DNA of 64,000 bases from Rhodoferax sp. U11-2br (lineage in GTDB: Bacteria > Pseudomonadota > Gammaproteobacteria > Burkholderiales > Burkholderiaceae_C), in the NCBI RefSeq assembly GCF_018619435.1, contig NZ_JAHFZF010000012.1:50332-114331 (forward strand), read 5' to 3'. This document shows, piece after piece, positions 1 through 8,666 of the stretch. Position numbers and translations under genes: made by a program. Under the pieces are notes generated by a model. The model was not told the DNA's origin and made no database searches. It worked only from the letters and a program-made list of their open reading frames with translations. Each line of letters opens with the position of its first letter. Position 1 is the first letter of the stretch.

Positions 1-1
1 T

Positions 2-367
2 TTTGCTGCCGTGGTCATCTACAAAGTGAACGAGTGGCTGTGCCCCTCGGAGTACCTAGTCTCGGGTATGTGCAACGCCCCATGGTCATCCTTCGTTTCG
101 GACTTGGCTTTGGCGGTTGGTTCTTTGATGTGTGGTTCTCTCGTTGTCCTCTTCCCCACGTTGGCAGCCCCTGCGTTACGGAAGAAAGTTGCTTTTGTCG
201 CTTACGCCTTAGGGATCGTGGCGTCCCTCTACTGGCTCTTCCATGGGCTCTGGGTCCCGGTTGCGTGGGCGATCTTGAGCGGAGGTCTCACCTTTTGGCG
301 AATAGGGGTCGTTCTGACCTCTCGCGCCAGCGGACCACCTTCGGCAGCCACTGATCTTGAACGTTGA
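2..367 (+). CDS. hypothetical membrane protein, 5' end probably outside window
   Basis: I do not recognise this protein. The frame is open to the left edge, so the true start may lie outside; a GTG at 11 is the first candidate start inside. About 118 residues are visible. There is a hydrophobic segment at residues 30-50 and another stretch, rich in Leu, Ala and Trp, at residues 60-92 that could form two more helices, so it is probably a small inner-membrane protein. The charged tail (RASGPPSAATDLER) would be outside the bilayer. No gene on the same strand follows within reach, so context gives no clue to function. Confidence 0.5.
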   Translation, partial: FAAVVIYKVNEWLCPSEYLVSGMCNAPWSSFVSDLALAVGSLMCGSLVVLFPTLAAPALRKKVAFVAYALGIVASLYWLFHGLWVPVAWAILSGGLTFWRIGVVLTSRASGPPSAATDLER

Positions 368-487
368 GGCTGTCAGAAAAGTGCCTCTGCCACGACGTTT
401 GCCGTGAGTCCAGCGGAGAAGAGGACAAACAAGGCCCGCCACCAACACCAAGCCACAACAGTCTGCTGTCTTCAGGTACTCAAACTT

Positions 488-531
488 CATAGCAACCAGA
501 CCTTATTCTAAAAGGGCTAGAGGCCAATTTT
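488..531. repeat. palindromic repeat copy, intergenic
   Basis: A copy of the family palindrome (core ACCTTATTCTAAAAGGGCTAG) lies just past the end of the leftward oxidoreductase gene. The left arm is slightly degenerate. Its position at a gene end suits a role in termination or mRNA stabilisation, which is inference. Confidence 0.7.
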
Positions 532-543
532 CTTTATAAACCC

Positions 544-1683
544 TCAAAGCGTTGCACCCAAGCCAGGACGCAGGGGTGACACATCCTCGGCCCGCACACC
601 CACCGCCGCCAGAGCCGCAGGCACCGGCAGGCCCTGCACCAGCGCCGCCGTCAGCTCACCCATGGCCGGTGCGGTCTGGATGCCGTAACCACCCTGCCCG
701 GCCAGCCAGAAAAAGCCTGGTGCATCCGGCGCAAAACCCACCACCGGGGTTTTGTCGGCCACAAACGAGCGCAAACCGGCCCACGAGCGTTTGATCTTGC
801 GGATCTGCAGCGTGGTCACGGTCTCAACCCGGTCCACCGCAATCGCCACGTCCAGCTCTTCGGGCTGCACGTCTTGCGGGTGCACCAGGTCTTCGTTGGC
901 GGGTGACACCAGCAGCAGGCCCGCATCGGGCTTGATGTAGAAGGTTTCCTGGAGGTCAATCACCATCGGCCAGTGGGCGCTGTCACTGCCAGCAGGTGGC
1001 TCGCAGGTGAAGGCAGTGCGGCGTTTGGGTTGTAAACCCACTGGGGCCACACCGGCCAGCTGGGCCAGCTCGTCACACCAGGCGCCCGCCGCGTTGACCA
1101 GCACCGGCGCCCAGAAGCTGCCTGCCGGGGTGTCCACGCGCCAGCCGCCGTCTTCGCGCACCACGGCCTGCGCCTGGGCGTCACACACCAGTTTGGCGCC
1201 AGCGGCTTTGGCGCCGCGCAAAAAGCCTTGGTGGATGCCGTGTACATCCATGTCCATGGCATCGGGCTCGAAGATGCCAAACGCGGCAAACTCGGGCTGC
1301 AGCACCGGCACCGTCTGCAGCATCTGCTCCTGCGTCCACCACTGCACATTGGGGATCAGGGTCTGCATCGCCTCAAACCGCTCACGCAACGCGTCGTGGT
1401 CGTCCGCTGTGCCCACAATCAAAGTGCCACGCGGTGTGACCAGCGGGTACGGCGAAAACCCCTCGGGCGGCGCAAAGTAAAACGTCTTGGCTGCGGTGGT
1501 GATGGCACGCACCGTGGCATTGCCATAGGTTTCCGAATACAGCGCGGCCGAACGCCCGGTGGCGTGGTAACCCGGCTGCGACTCCCACTCCAGCAGCGTC
1601 ACCTGCCGGTGCGGCGCCAAAAAATAGGCGGCAGAGGCACCCGCCATGCCCGCACCCACGATCAAGACATCTGTTTTCTGCAT
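544..1683 (-). CDS. FAD-dependent D-amino acid dehydrogenase, DauA-like
   Basis: This is an FAD-dependent oxidoreductase of the DAO/DadA superfamily, 379 residues and full length. The N-terminal Rossmann motif VGAGMAG covers residues 9-15, followed by an acidic end of strand 2 (LLEWE). The motifs GYHATGRSAALYSE, NAAGAWCD, GLQPKRR, WAGLRSFVAD and GQGGYGIQT match what I recall of Pseudomonas aeruginosa D-arginine dehydrogenase (DauA), which oxidatively deaminates D-amino acids and passes electrons to the respiratory chain. It is divergent from the lldD-like gene with 128 bp between the starts, so the two flavoenzymes may share control. The exact substrate cannot be read from sequence; a broad D-amino acid range is likely. 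Confidence 0.85.
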   Translation of the reverse strand: MQKTDVLIVGAGMAGASAAYFLAPHRQVTLLEWESQPGYHATGRSAALYSETYGNATVRAITTAAKTFYFAPPEGFSPYPLVTPRGTLIVGTADDHDALRERFEAMQTLIPNVQWWTQEQMLQTVPVLQPEFAAFGIFEPDAMDMDVHGIHQGFLRGAKAAGAKLVCDAQAQAVVREDGGWRVDTPAGSFWAPVLVNAAGAWCDELAQLAGVAPVGLQPKRRTAFTCEPPAGSDSAHWPMVIDLQETFYIKPDAGLLLVSPANEDLVHPQDVQPEELDVAIAVDRVETVTTLQIRKIKRSWAGLRSFVADKTPVVGFAPDAPGFFWLAGQGGYGIQTAPAMGELTAALVQGLPVPAALAAVGVRAEDVSPLRPGLGATL

Positions 1684-1811
1684 GTGTTCACCTTCTCAAA
1701 AAATGGCGCACAGGGGGCGCCGTCAACAAATTTCACAAGCGCTTCAGCACTTTTCAAATGGCACGCCAGTTTGGCCCCGTAACATGCAGGGCATTCAAAG
1801 GAGCCCCTGTT

Positions 1812-2966
1812 ATGCCCGTGATCACCAACATTGAAGACCTGCGCATTCTGGCCAAAGCGCGGGTGCCGCGCATGTTCTACGACTATGCCGACTCTGGCAG
1901 TTGGACTGAGAGCACCTATCGTGCCAACTCGGCGGACTTCCAGGCGATCAAACTGCGCCAACGCGTGGCCATCAACATGGAAAACCGCAGCACAGCCAGC
2001 ACCATGATCGGCCAGAAGGTGGCGATGCCGGTGGCGATTGCACCCACCGGGTTGACCGGCATGCAGAGTGCCGACGGTGAAATCAAGGCGGCCAATGCGG
2101 CCAAAAAATTCGGCATCCCGTTCACGCTCTCGACCATGAGCATCTGCTCGATCGAAGATGTGGCCAAGGAAACCGGTGGCCACCCGTTCTGGTTTCAGCT
2201 GTATGTGATGCGTGACCGTGACTTCATCGCGCGCCTGATCGACCGCGCCAAGGCGGCACACTGCTCGGCGCTGATGATCACGCTGGATTTACAAATCCTG
2301 GGCCAGCGCCACAAGGACATCAAAAACGGGCTGTCAGCACCACCCAAACTCACCATCCCCAACATCGTCAACATGATGACCAAGGTGCGCTGGGGTTTGG
2401 GCATGCTGGGCACCCAGCGGCGTGGTTTTGGCAACATCGTCGGTCACGTCAAGGGCGTGGAAAACATGGGCAGTTTGAGTGAATGGACCGCCAAACAGTT
2501 TGACCCGGCCCTGAGCTGGGACGATGTTGAGTGGATCAAAAACCGCTGGGGCGGCAAACTCATCATCAAAGGCATTCAGGACGTGGAAGACGCCCGCCTG
2601 GCAGTCAACTCAGGCGCCGACGCGATGATTGTCAGCAACCACGGCGGCCGCCAACTTGACGGCGCACCCAGCTCCATCAGCGCCCTGCCCGCCATCGTCG
2701 ATGCCGTGGGCAAAGACATCGAGGTGCACATGGACGGCGGCATCCGCAGCGGCCAGGATGTGCTCAAAGCCCGCGCCCTGGGTGCACGCGGCACCTACAT
2801 TGGCCGCGCCTTTTTGTACGGCCTGGGTGCTTTGGGTGAAGAGGGGGTGACCAAGGCGCTGGAGATCATCCACAAAGAGCTCGACCTGACCATGGCCTTT
2901 TGTGGCCACACCAACATCGACACCGTGGACAAGGGCATCTTGCTGCCCGGCACCTACCCGGTGTAA
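1812..2966 (+). CDS. lldD: FMN-dependent L-lactate dehydrogenase / alpha-hydroxy acid dehydrogenase
   Basis: This 384-residue protein belongs to the FMN-dependent alpha-hydroxy acid dehydrogenase family (LldD, glycolate oxidase, flavocytochrome b2). It should oxidise L-lactate to pyruvate and reduce the quinone pool at the membrane. The signature SNHGGRQLDG carries the active-site base His277. Further FMN-binding segments are visible (PVAIAPTG, FQLYV, VHMDGGIRSG, GRAFLYG). The start at 1812 is preferred over an in-frame ATG at 1758 because AAAGGAG lies 8 bases before it at 1797-1803 and the family begins near this point. Related 2-hydroxy acids such as glycolate remain possible substrates. 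Confidence 0.9.
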   Translation: MPVITNIEDLRILAKARVPRMFYDYADSGSWTESTYRANSADFQAIKLRQRVAINMENRSTASTMIGQKVAMPVAIAPTGLTGMQSADGEIKAANAAKKFGIPFTLSTMSICSIEDVAKETGGHPFWFQLYVMRDRDFIARLIDRAKAAHCSALMITLDLQILGQRHKDIKNGLSAPPKLTIPNIVNMMTKVRWGLGMLGTQRRGFGNIVGHVKGVENMGSLSEWTAKQFDPALSWDDVEWIKNRWGGKLIIKGIQDVEDARLAVNSGADAMIVSNHGGRQLDGAPSSISALPAIVDAVGKDIEVHMDGGIRSGQDVLKARALGARGTYIGRAFLYGLGALGEEGVTKALEIIHKELDLTMAFCGHTNIDTVDKGILLPGTYPV

Positions 2967-2970
2967 AGCC

Positions 2971-2994
2971 CTGGGGCGGGCTCGCCCTGCCCCA
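2971..2994. terminator. GC-rich hairpin between convergent genes
   Basis: CTGGGGCGGG and its near-complement CCCTGCCCCAG are separated by a few bases between the ends of the convergent lldD and dmeR genes. There is no T-run, so it may be a weak bidirectional terminator or just a 3'-end stabilising hairpin. Confidence 0.4.
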
Positions 2995-3005
2995 GCAACC
3001 TGCGT

Positions 3006-3281
3006 TTATTTGAGGTAAGAGCGCAGCGTTTTCACCACCTGCTCCAGGTCGTTGCGGCGTTGCTCCAGCGGCAGGTCTTGCGCGTCCAGGTGTTCGCGCA
3101 GGTGGCCCTCCAACACCTCGGCCATCAGCCCATTCACCGCACCACGGATGGCGGCAATCTGCTGCAGCACGGCGGAGCAATCGGTCTCTTGCTCCAGCGC
3201 GCGCTCCAGCGCATCGGCCTGGCCCTTGATGCGGCGGACGCGGGTCAACAACTGCTTCTTGCTTTTGATCGTATGCGGCAC
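3006..3281 (-). CDS. dmeR: metal-sensing repressor of the FrmR/RcnR (DUF156) family, DmeR
   Basis: This 91-residue all-helical repressor belongs to the CsoR/RcnR/FrmR family. Family landmarks include TRVRRIKGQ near the N-terminus, the metal-ligand Cys in DCSAVLQQIAAIRG at about residue 35, and the conserved VNGLMAEVLEGHLREH helix. It is divergent from a dmeF-type cation diffusion facilitator with 79 bp between, and the intergenic DNA carries the G-tract operator expected for this family. By analogy with dmeRF it should repress the pump gene until Co(II) or Ni(II) binds. A formaldehyde-sensing FrmR role is less likely because no frmA is adjacent. Confidence 0.85.
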   Translation of the reverse strand: MPHTIKSKKQLLTRVRRIKGQADALERALEQETDCSAVLQQIAAIRGAVNGLMAEVLEGHLREHLDAQDLPLEQRRNDLEQVVKTLRSYLK

Positions 3282-3305
3282 GGTCGGTCTCTTTCTGTCG
3301 ATAAA

Positions 3306-3325
3306 AGTATACTGGGGTATAGTAT
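3306..3325. promoter_or_regulatory. putative DmeR operator
   Basis: AGTATACTGGGGTATAGTAT, a G-tract flanked by AT-rich inverted arms, matches the operator style of RcnR and DmeR regulators (TACT-G tract-AGTA). It lies between divergent dmeR and dmeF, where bound repressor could block both promoters. A further CACCCCCG tract lies just downstream at about 3331-3338. Confidence 0.75.
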
Positions 3326-3360
3326 CTAGACACCCCCGTTAGAACAGGAAGCGTACCACC

Positions 3361-4398
3361 ATGCAGCCCCCCCTTACCGCCGCCCCGCTGGACCACAGCC
3401 ACGTGTTTGACGAAGGCAACCCGCTGGCTGAGCGGAACACCCGCTGGGCAGTGATGCTCACCGCCGTCATGATGGTGGCCGAAATCGCTGGCGGCTGGTA
3501 CTGCAACTCGATGGCGCTGCTGGCCGACGGCTGGCACATGAGCTCGCACGCGCTGGCGCTGGGCCTGTCGGTCATGGCCTACGGTGCAGCGCGGCGTTTT
3601 GCCAAGGACAGCCGTTTTGCCTTTGGCACCTGGAAGATCGAGGTGCTGGGCGGTTACACCAGCGCCACCTTTTTGGTGGGCATTGCGGTGCTGATGTTGT
3701 ACCAGTCGGTCGAGCGGCTGATCTCACCCACACCGATCCAGTACGACCAAGCCATCGCGATTGCACTGGGTGGCCTGCTGGTCAACCTGGCATGCGCCTG
3801 GCTGCTACGGGACCACCATGACCACCGGCACGACCATGGACATGGACATGGACATGGACATGGACATGGACATGGACACGATCACCACCACGGACATTCC
3901 CATGGGCATGCCCACCACGAAGACCTGAACCTGCGCTCGGCCTACATCCATGTGGTGGCCGATGCCGCCACCTCGGTGCTGGCCATCCTGGCGCTGATGG
4001 GCGGCAAGCTTTGGGGCGCCGACTGGCTCGACCCACTGATGGGCATGGCCGGTGCCGCATTGGTGGGTGTCTGGGCCTACGGTTTGTTGCGTGACAGCGG
4101 GCGTGTGCTGCTGGATGCCGAGATGGACGCGCCGGTCAGTGAAGAAATTCGCGAGGTGATTGCGGCCAGCCCGATCCCGGCGCACATCACCGACCTGCAT
4201 GTGTGGCGGGTAGGCAAAGGCAAATACGCCTGCATCCTGTCACTGGCTGCCGGGCAGACTGCAACACCCGACTACTTCAAAAACCTGCTGAGCATCCACG
4301 AAGAGCTGGTGCACATCACGGTAGAAATCCACCCCTGCGGCCCCACCTGCCACCCGCAGTATTTCGGGCCAGCTGCAGCGGGTGTGTCACCGGCTTGA
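3361..4398 (+). CDS. dmeF: cation diffusion facilitator, Co(II)/Ni(II) efflux protein DmeF
   Basis: This 345-residue inner-membrane CDF transporter should export divalent metals, mainly cobalt and nickel, using the proton gradient. The first metal site appears as the helix ALLADGWHMSSHA, and a second metal-site helix is seen around residues 198-206 (HVVADAATS). Six hydrophobic segments are evident. Between them, residues 156-182 form a long His-rich cytoplasmic loop made largely of His-Gly dipeptides. The C-terminal cytoplasmic domain (residues 255-335) is typical of the family. Adjacent dmeR supports the DmeF assignment over ZitB or CzcD. The His-Gly loop is encoded by a perfect hexamer tandem repeat. 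Confidence 0.9.
   Translation: MQPPLTAAPLDHSHVFDEGNPLAERNTRWAVMLTAVMMVAEIAGGWYCNSMALLADGWHMSSHALALGLSVMAYGAARRFAKDSRFAFGTWKIEVLGGYTSATFLVGIAVLMLYQSVERLISPTPIQYDQAIAIALGGLLVNLACAWLLRDHHDHRHDHGHGHGHGHGHGHGHDHHHGHSHGHAHHEDLNLRSAYIHVVADAATSVLAILALMGGKLWGADWLDPLMGMAGAALVGVWAYGLLRDSGRVLLDAEMDAPVSEEIREVIAASPIPAHITDLHVWRVGKGKYACILSLAAGQTATPDYFKNLLSIHEELVHITVEIHPCGPTCHPQYFGPAAAGVSPA
3835..3876 (+). repeat. CATGGA hexamer tandem repeat (7 copies) in dmeF
   Basis: Seven perfect tandem copies of CATGGA run from 3835 to 3876 and encode alternating His-Gly residues in the metal-binding loop of DmeF. Unit gain or loss keeps the frame and changes loop length by two residues per unit. Confidence 0.95.
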
Positions 4399-4444
4399 AG
4401 TCATCTGCCGTCCCGCGCCCTGCTGAGCTGCGCTGTGGCGCTCT

Positions 4445-4834
4445 TCAGTGGCTGGGTGGGGGGTGCTTCTGCGCAAAAACTTCTTTGGCCGCAAACAGGC
4501 CGTTTAATGCAGCAGGGAACCCGGCATAAACCGCCATCTGGATGATGACTTCGACAATTTCCTGCTCAGTGCAACCCACATTGCGCGCGCCCTGGATGTG
4601 CACCTTGAGTTGAGGTGCTGCGTTACCCAGCGCGGTGAGTGCCGCAACCACGGCAAGTTCCCGCGTCTTGAGATCCAGACCGGGCCGCGAATAGATGTCG
4701 CCAAAGGGAAATTCAATGAGTAGCCGCGCAAAGTCGGGCGCGATATCGCTCAGACTGTTGATCACCTTTTCACCGGCTTGGCCGTCAATCTCTTTGAGCT
4801 TGGCCAAGCCCCGTACATAGCGTTCGCTGTTCAT
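4445..4834 (-). CDS. carboxymuconolactone decarboxylase-family protein (AhpD-like)
   Basis: This 129-residue protein is of the CMD/AhpD-like family, small helical proteins that are either gamma-carboxymuconolactone decarboxylases or alkylhydroperoxidase-like disulfide reductases. The block [35 protein letters not shown], split here at about residues 55-90, is typical. Only one Cys (GCTEQE) is visible, so the CxxC of true AhpD is missing and peroxidase activity is doubtful. The start at 4834 is chosen because AAGGAAAT precedes it; upstream in-frame codons would overlap the divergent LysR gene. That LysR regulator probably controls it. Confidence 0.8.
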   Translation of the reverse strand: MNSERYVRGLAKLKEIDGQAGEKVINSLSDIAPDFARLLIEFPFGDIYSRPGLDLKTRELAVVAALTALGNAAPQLKVHIQGARNVGCTEQEIVEVIIQMAVYAGFPAALNGLFAAKEVFAQKHPPPSH

Positions 4835-4907
4835 GTGATTTCCTTGGTGTTGATAAGTGAGCGCACTGTATGTCGCGCTTTCTTGCGCATCCAATACTCT
4901 TTTTGTG

Positions 4908-4922
4908 ATACCTTTTTGGTAT
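4908..4922. promoter_or_regulatory. putative LysR-type operator overlapping the regulator's start codon
   Basis: ATACC-TTTTT-GGTAT is a perfect dyad of the T-N11-A type used by LysR regulators. Its right arm includes the first bases of the regulator's own ATG at 4921. A looser partner (ATACT...GTGAT) sits about ten bases upstream. Binding here would repress the regulator and could activate the divergent AhpD-like gene. Confidence 0.65.
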
Positions 4923-5847
4923 GACAAACTCGATTGACCTGCGCCAGCTGCGCTACTTTCTGGCGGTGAGTGAAGAACTCAACTTCGGACGTGCGGCGCT
5001 GCGATTGCATATCTCACAACCCCCCTTGAGCAGGCAAATCCAGCAGTTGGAAGAGCAATTAGGCGTGGCGCTGTTCCTGCGGGGCAAGTCAGGCGTCACG
5101 CTGACAGAAGCTGGGCTCGCATTCCTGCCGGAAGTGCGGCTAAGCCTGCGGCAGGTGGACAAGGCGATTACGGTGGCCAGAGCGGCAACAGGTACTGAAG
5201 GAGGCCAGTTTGTGCTGGGCTACACCACGGTGTTTGACCGCAGCGCCATCCCCGACGTTGTTGACAGCCTGCAGCAGCGTTTCCCTGAGTGGCGGATCAT
5301 CTCCAAAGGCAGGCACTCGACACGTCTTGTCCGGGACATCCAAAACGGCAACATGGACGCCGCCTTCATTGGTTTGCACACCCATACCGAGGGCTTGACG
5401 GTGGAGACTGTCCTGGAGGAACCGCTTGTGGTGGCCTTGCCGACCGCCCATCCACTCGCCAAAAAACGCCGACTCAGTTTCGACGACCTTCGCAATGAAG
5501 CCTTGTTCTGGTTTGAACGCCGCTTGAATCCCGGCTTTTACGACCACTGCCAGGCATTTTTTAACCGGATCGATTTCAAGCCCAACGTGGTCCCGGAACC
5601 ACCGGACCACCACATCCTGCTGGGCTTGATTGCACAAGGACAAGGTTTTGGGCTGTTGCCTGCGTCACTGCAAAAAGTCAAACGCCAAGGCGTGAGCTTC
5701 AGGGCCCTGAAAGAAGGTGACAACAAGCTGTCGATGGGTATCGCGCTGGCCTATGCACAACACAACCCGTCGCCGGTGTTGCGTCCGTTCATTGAGCTTG
5801 TCAGGGCGAAGATCAGGACAGCTGCAACTGGTGTGTCACCAACTTGA
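4921..5847 (+). CDS. LysR-family transcriptional regulator
   Basis: This full-length LysR regulator has 308 residues. The N-terminal winged helix-turn-helix spans residues 7-65 ([20 protein letters not shown], then [17 protein letters not shown]). The remaining two-thirds form the periplasmic-binding-protein-like effector domain. It is divergent from the CMD/AhpD-like gene, the usual arrangement for a LysR regulator and its target. The start codon has no clear Shine-Dalgarno sequence and lies inside the putative operator. The last 35 bases overlap the 3' end of the convergent acyl-CoA synthetase gene. The effector is unknown; many LysR proteins next to CMD-family genes respond to aromatic breakdown products. 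Confidence 0.85.
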   Translation: MTNSIDLRQLRYFLAVSEELNFGRAALRLHISQPPLSRQIQQLEEQLGVALFLRGKSGVTLTEAGLAFLPEVRLSLRQVDKAITVARAATGTEGGQFVLGYTTVFDRSAIPDVVDSLQQRFPEWRIISKGRHSTRLVRDIQNGNMDAAFIGLHTHTEGLTVETVLEEPLVVALPTAHPLAKKRRLSFDDLRNEALFWFERRLNPGFYDHCQAFFNRIDFKPNVVPEPPDHHILLGLIAQGQGFGLLPASLQKVKRQGVSFRALKEGDNKLSMGIALAYAQHNPSPVLRPFIELVRAKIRTAATGVSPT

Positions 5848-8500
5848 AGTCCGGGTCTTCCGGGAAGGCTTTCACCTGGAAGCCCAGGCCACGCATGAGT
5901 TTGAGCATGTTGGCGTTGTTGGCCAGCACCAGGCCTTCGATCTCGGTCAGCCCTTTTTCACGGGCAAAGTCCATGATCGAGAGCATCAGGCGCGAGCCCA
6001 GGCCCTGGCCCTTGAAGTCATCAGCCACCACCAGCGAGAACTCGCAGCTGGCGCGGTCCGGGTTGGTGATGTAGCGCGACACACCGACCACCCGTGTGGT
6101 CTGCTGTGACTGACCGTGTTCGTCCAGGCTGGTGGAGGCGTGCAAGGCCACCAGCGCCATCTCGCGGTCGTAGTCGATCAGGGTGAAACGCGACAACATG
6201 GTGGCGGGCAGCTCCTGCATGCTCGACACAAAGCGGAAATAACGGCTCTCGGGCGACAGGCCGCGCACAAAGGCCTGCAGCATCAAGGCGTCGTCGGGGT
6301 GGATCGGGCGCACCACGTACTCCCCGCCACCGGCCATCGGGAACACCTGCTCATGCTGCGAGGGGTAAGGCAGGATCGCCAGGTGGTTGTAGTGGCGCAC
6401 CGAGGGCGCGGCGTTGTCGATGATGATGCGGGCGTCCACCGCCAACGAACCCGACTCGTCCACGATGATGGGGTTGATGTCCATCTCGCGCAGCTGCGGC
6501 AGCTCACACACCATTTCAGACACCCGCAGCAGAATCTGCTCCAGCGACTCCACATCGGCGGCTCTGGCACCGCGCCAGGCACCCAGGGTGTCTGCCACCC
6601 GTGAACGCTCGATCAGCCGACGCGCCAGAAACTGGTTCAGCGGCGGCAACTCCATGGCGCGGTCGTTGATCAGCTCGATCATGGTGCCACCCGCACCAAA
6701 GGTGATCACCGGGCCAAACGGGTCGTCGGTGACCAGGCCCACACAGACCTCGCGACCACGTGTCTGGTTCGACATGTTCTGCACCGTGACACCGTTGATC
6801 TTGGCGTCGGGCTGCAGGCGTTTGACGTTCTGGATCATCTCCAAATACACATCGCGCACACCCATGGCGTTCATCACATTCAGGGCCACACCCTGCACGT
6901 CCGACTTGTGGCTGACATCGGGCGAGTCGATCTTGAGCGCCACCGGGAAACCCAGCTGGGTGGCGATCATCATCGCCTCGTTGGGACTGCGCGCCAGGAT
7001 GGTCTTGGTGACCGGGATGTGGAATGCCGCCAGCAGCGCCTTGGACTCCATCTCGGTCAGCACCTTGCGCCGCTCGGCCAGCACACTCTCGATCAGCAGG
7101 CGCGCACCTTCCACATCCGGGCGCGACAACTCGCTCAAGGGCGGCGGGGTTTGCTGCAGCAGCAGCTGGTTCTGGTAGAAGGACGCGATGTTGCCAAAGG
7201 CGCCCACCGCGGCCTCAGGGGTGCGAAAGGTGGGAATAGCCGCGTCGTTGAGGATCTTGCGCGCGTCCCCCACCGAGGCGTCGCCCATCCAGCAGGTCAG
7301 CAGCGGTTTGTTGACCTGGCGGTTGAAACCGGCAATGGCGCTGGCGATGGCATCCCCATCCCGGTCGACCTTGGGGGAATAAATCACCAGAATGCCATCG
7401 ATCTGGCTGGCCTGGCTGGCTGCCTCGATGGCAGCGCGGTAGTGTTCGGGGCCGGCCTCTTCTGAGACATCGACCAGATCGCTGAGCGTGGCCAGGGGCG
7501 ACAACGCGGGTTTGAGCGCCTCAATCGCCTGCGGGCTCAGGCGCCCGAGTTCCAGGTTGATTTCACTGACCCAGTCAGCCGCCAGCACACCCGGCCCACC
7601 GCCGTTGGTGATGATGGCCAAACGCCGACCCACCGGTTTGTAACGTGAGGCCAGGCATTTGGCGGCGGAGAACAGCTGCACAAAGGAGCGCACCCGCACC
7701 GCACCGGCGCGGCGCAGGGCGGCGTCAAACACCTCGTCACTGCCCACAATCGCACCCGAGTGTGTCAGGGCCGCGCGGTTGCTGGCCGGTTTGCGGCCCG
7801 CCTTGAGCACCACCACCGGCTTGGCATTGGCTGCCGCACGCAGGGCACTCATGAAACGCCGGGCGTTGGTGATGCCTTCCAGATACACCACGATGCTGTG
7901 GGTTTTGGCATCCGACGCTAAAAAGTCCAGCACCTGCGCCATGTCGACGGCGGTATTGGGGCCCAGTGAGACCACGGTCGAGAAACCCACCGCGTTTTTG
8001 CGTGCCCAGTCCAGGATCGACGAGGTCAACGCGCCCGACTGCGACACCAGCGCCAGCGGGCCGGGTGATCCCAGCGGCCCGGCGACACTTGCATTGAGTT
8101 GTAAATGGGGCCGCTGAAAACCCAGGCAATTGGGCCCGAGCAGGTAGATGCCGTCGCGCGAGGCCATTTTGTGCAACTCGGCCGCGTGGGCGGCGTCGAT
8201 GCCACTGGAGATCACCAGCGCCGAGCGGCATTTGATGCGCCCGGCCAGCTCCAGCGCCGCGGCCACTTCGCCAGGGGGCAGCGCGATGATGGCCAGATCG
8301 GCATGCACACTGGCCAGATCTGCCAAGGTGCCACTGGCATGGGTGTCCAGAAACACCAGTTTGCCCGCGTATTGCTGGGCGGTCAGGGCCCGGTGCAAGG
8401 CGCGCGCTTGCGGCGTTTGGGAATCGGGATCGCTGGTCTGGCCGGCAAACACGGCAATGGAGCCCGGAGAAAACAGCGATGTCAAGAAATGCTTGTCCAT
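5813..8500 (-). CDS. fused NDP-forming acyl-CoA synthetase / GNAT protein acetyltransferase
   Basis: This 895-residue multidomain protein reads, in order: a CoA-binding domain (residues 1-130), succinyl-CoA ligase-like domains (about 140-450, including the active-site His segment THSGAIVGSDE), an ATP-grasp domain (about 480-700) and a C-terminal GNAT domain (about 725-890, acetyl-CoA loop GQGLGSRL). It has the layout of the Pat/PatZ (YfiQ) lysine acetyltransferases, which acetylate and switch off acetyl-CoA synthetase, and of ADP-forming acetate-CoA ligases. The His is retained, so the ligase half may still be catalytic. The gene stands alone and converges on the LysR gene with a 35-bp overlap. 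Confidence 0.88.
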   Translation of the reverse strand: MDKHFLTSLFSPGSIAVFAGQTSDPDSQTPQARALHRALTAQQYAGKLVFLDTHASGTLADLASVHADLAIIALPPGEVAAALELAGRIKCRSALVISSGIDAAHAAELHKMASRDGIYLLGPNCLGFQRPHLQLNASVAGPLGSPGPLALVSQSGALTSSILDWARKNAVGFSTVVSLGPNTAVDMAQVLDFLASDAKTHSIVVYLEGITNARRFMSALRAAANAKPVVVLKAGRKPASNRAALTHSGAIVGSDEVFDAALRRAGAVRVRSFVQLFSAAKCLASRYKPVGRRLAIITNGGGPGVLAADWVSEINLELGRLSPQAIEALKPALSPLATLSDLVDVSEEAGPEHYRAAIEAASQASQIDGILVIYSPKVDRDGDAIASAIAGFNRQVNKPLLTCWMGDASVGDARKILNDAAIPTFRTPEAAVGAFGNIASFYQNQLLLQQTPPPLSELSRPDVEGARLLIESVLAERRKVLTEMESKALLAAFHIPVTKTILARSPNEAMMIATQLGFPVALKIDSPDVSHKSDVQGVALNVMNAMGVRDVYLEMIQNVKRLQPDAKINGVTVQNMSNQTRGREVCVGLVTDDPFGPVITFGAGGTMIELINDRAMELPPLNQFLARRLIERSRVADTLGAWRGARAADVESLEQILLRVSEMVCELPQLREMDINPIIVDESGSLAVDARIIIDNAAPSVRHYNHLAILPYPSQHEQVFPMAGGGEYVVRPIHPDDALMLQAFVRGLSPESRYFRFVSSMQELPATMLSRFTLIDYDREMALVALHASTSLDEHGQSQQTTRVVGVSRYITNPDRASCEFSLVVADDFKGQGLGSRLMLSIMDFAREKGLTEIEGLVLANNANMLKLMRGLGFQVKAFPEDPDFKLVTHQLQLS

Positions 8501-8666
8501 AAACTACCCACTGACGTTTGATAAACCCCGTCAAGCTTAACCTGTCCCCGCCCAAAAAGCTCTGGAATTTGTCATCTAGACAGCAGGGCCAGCGCCGGTA
8601 TGGGTGGGCAAAAAGCACCGCCTGGCGCGGTATCCTTGCCAACATGCCTGTGTTGCCCCACCCGAT

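Noticed and set aside
3835..3876. Tandem CATGGA as a CRISPR or non-coding satellite; an opposite-strand frame of Met-Ser repeats
   Set aside because: There are no spacers and the repeat is plainly part of dmeF; the opposite frame is a by-product of the repeat.
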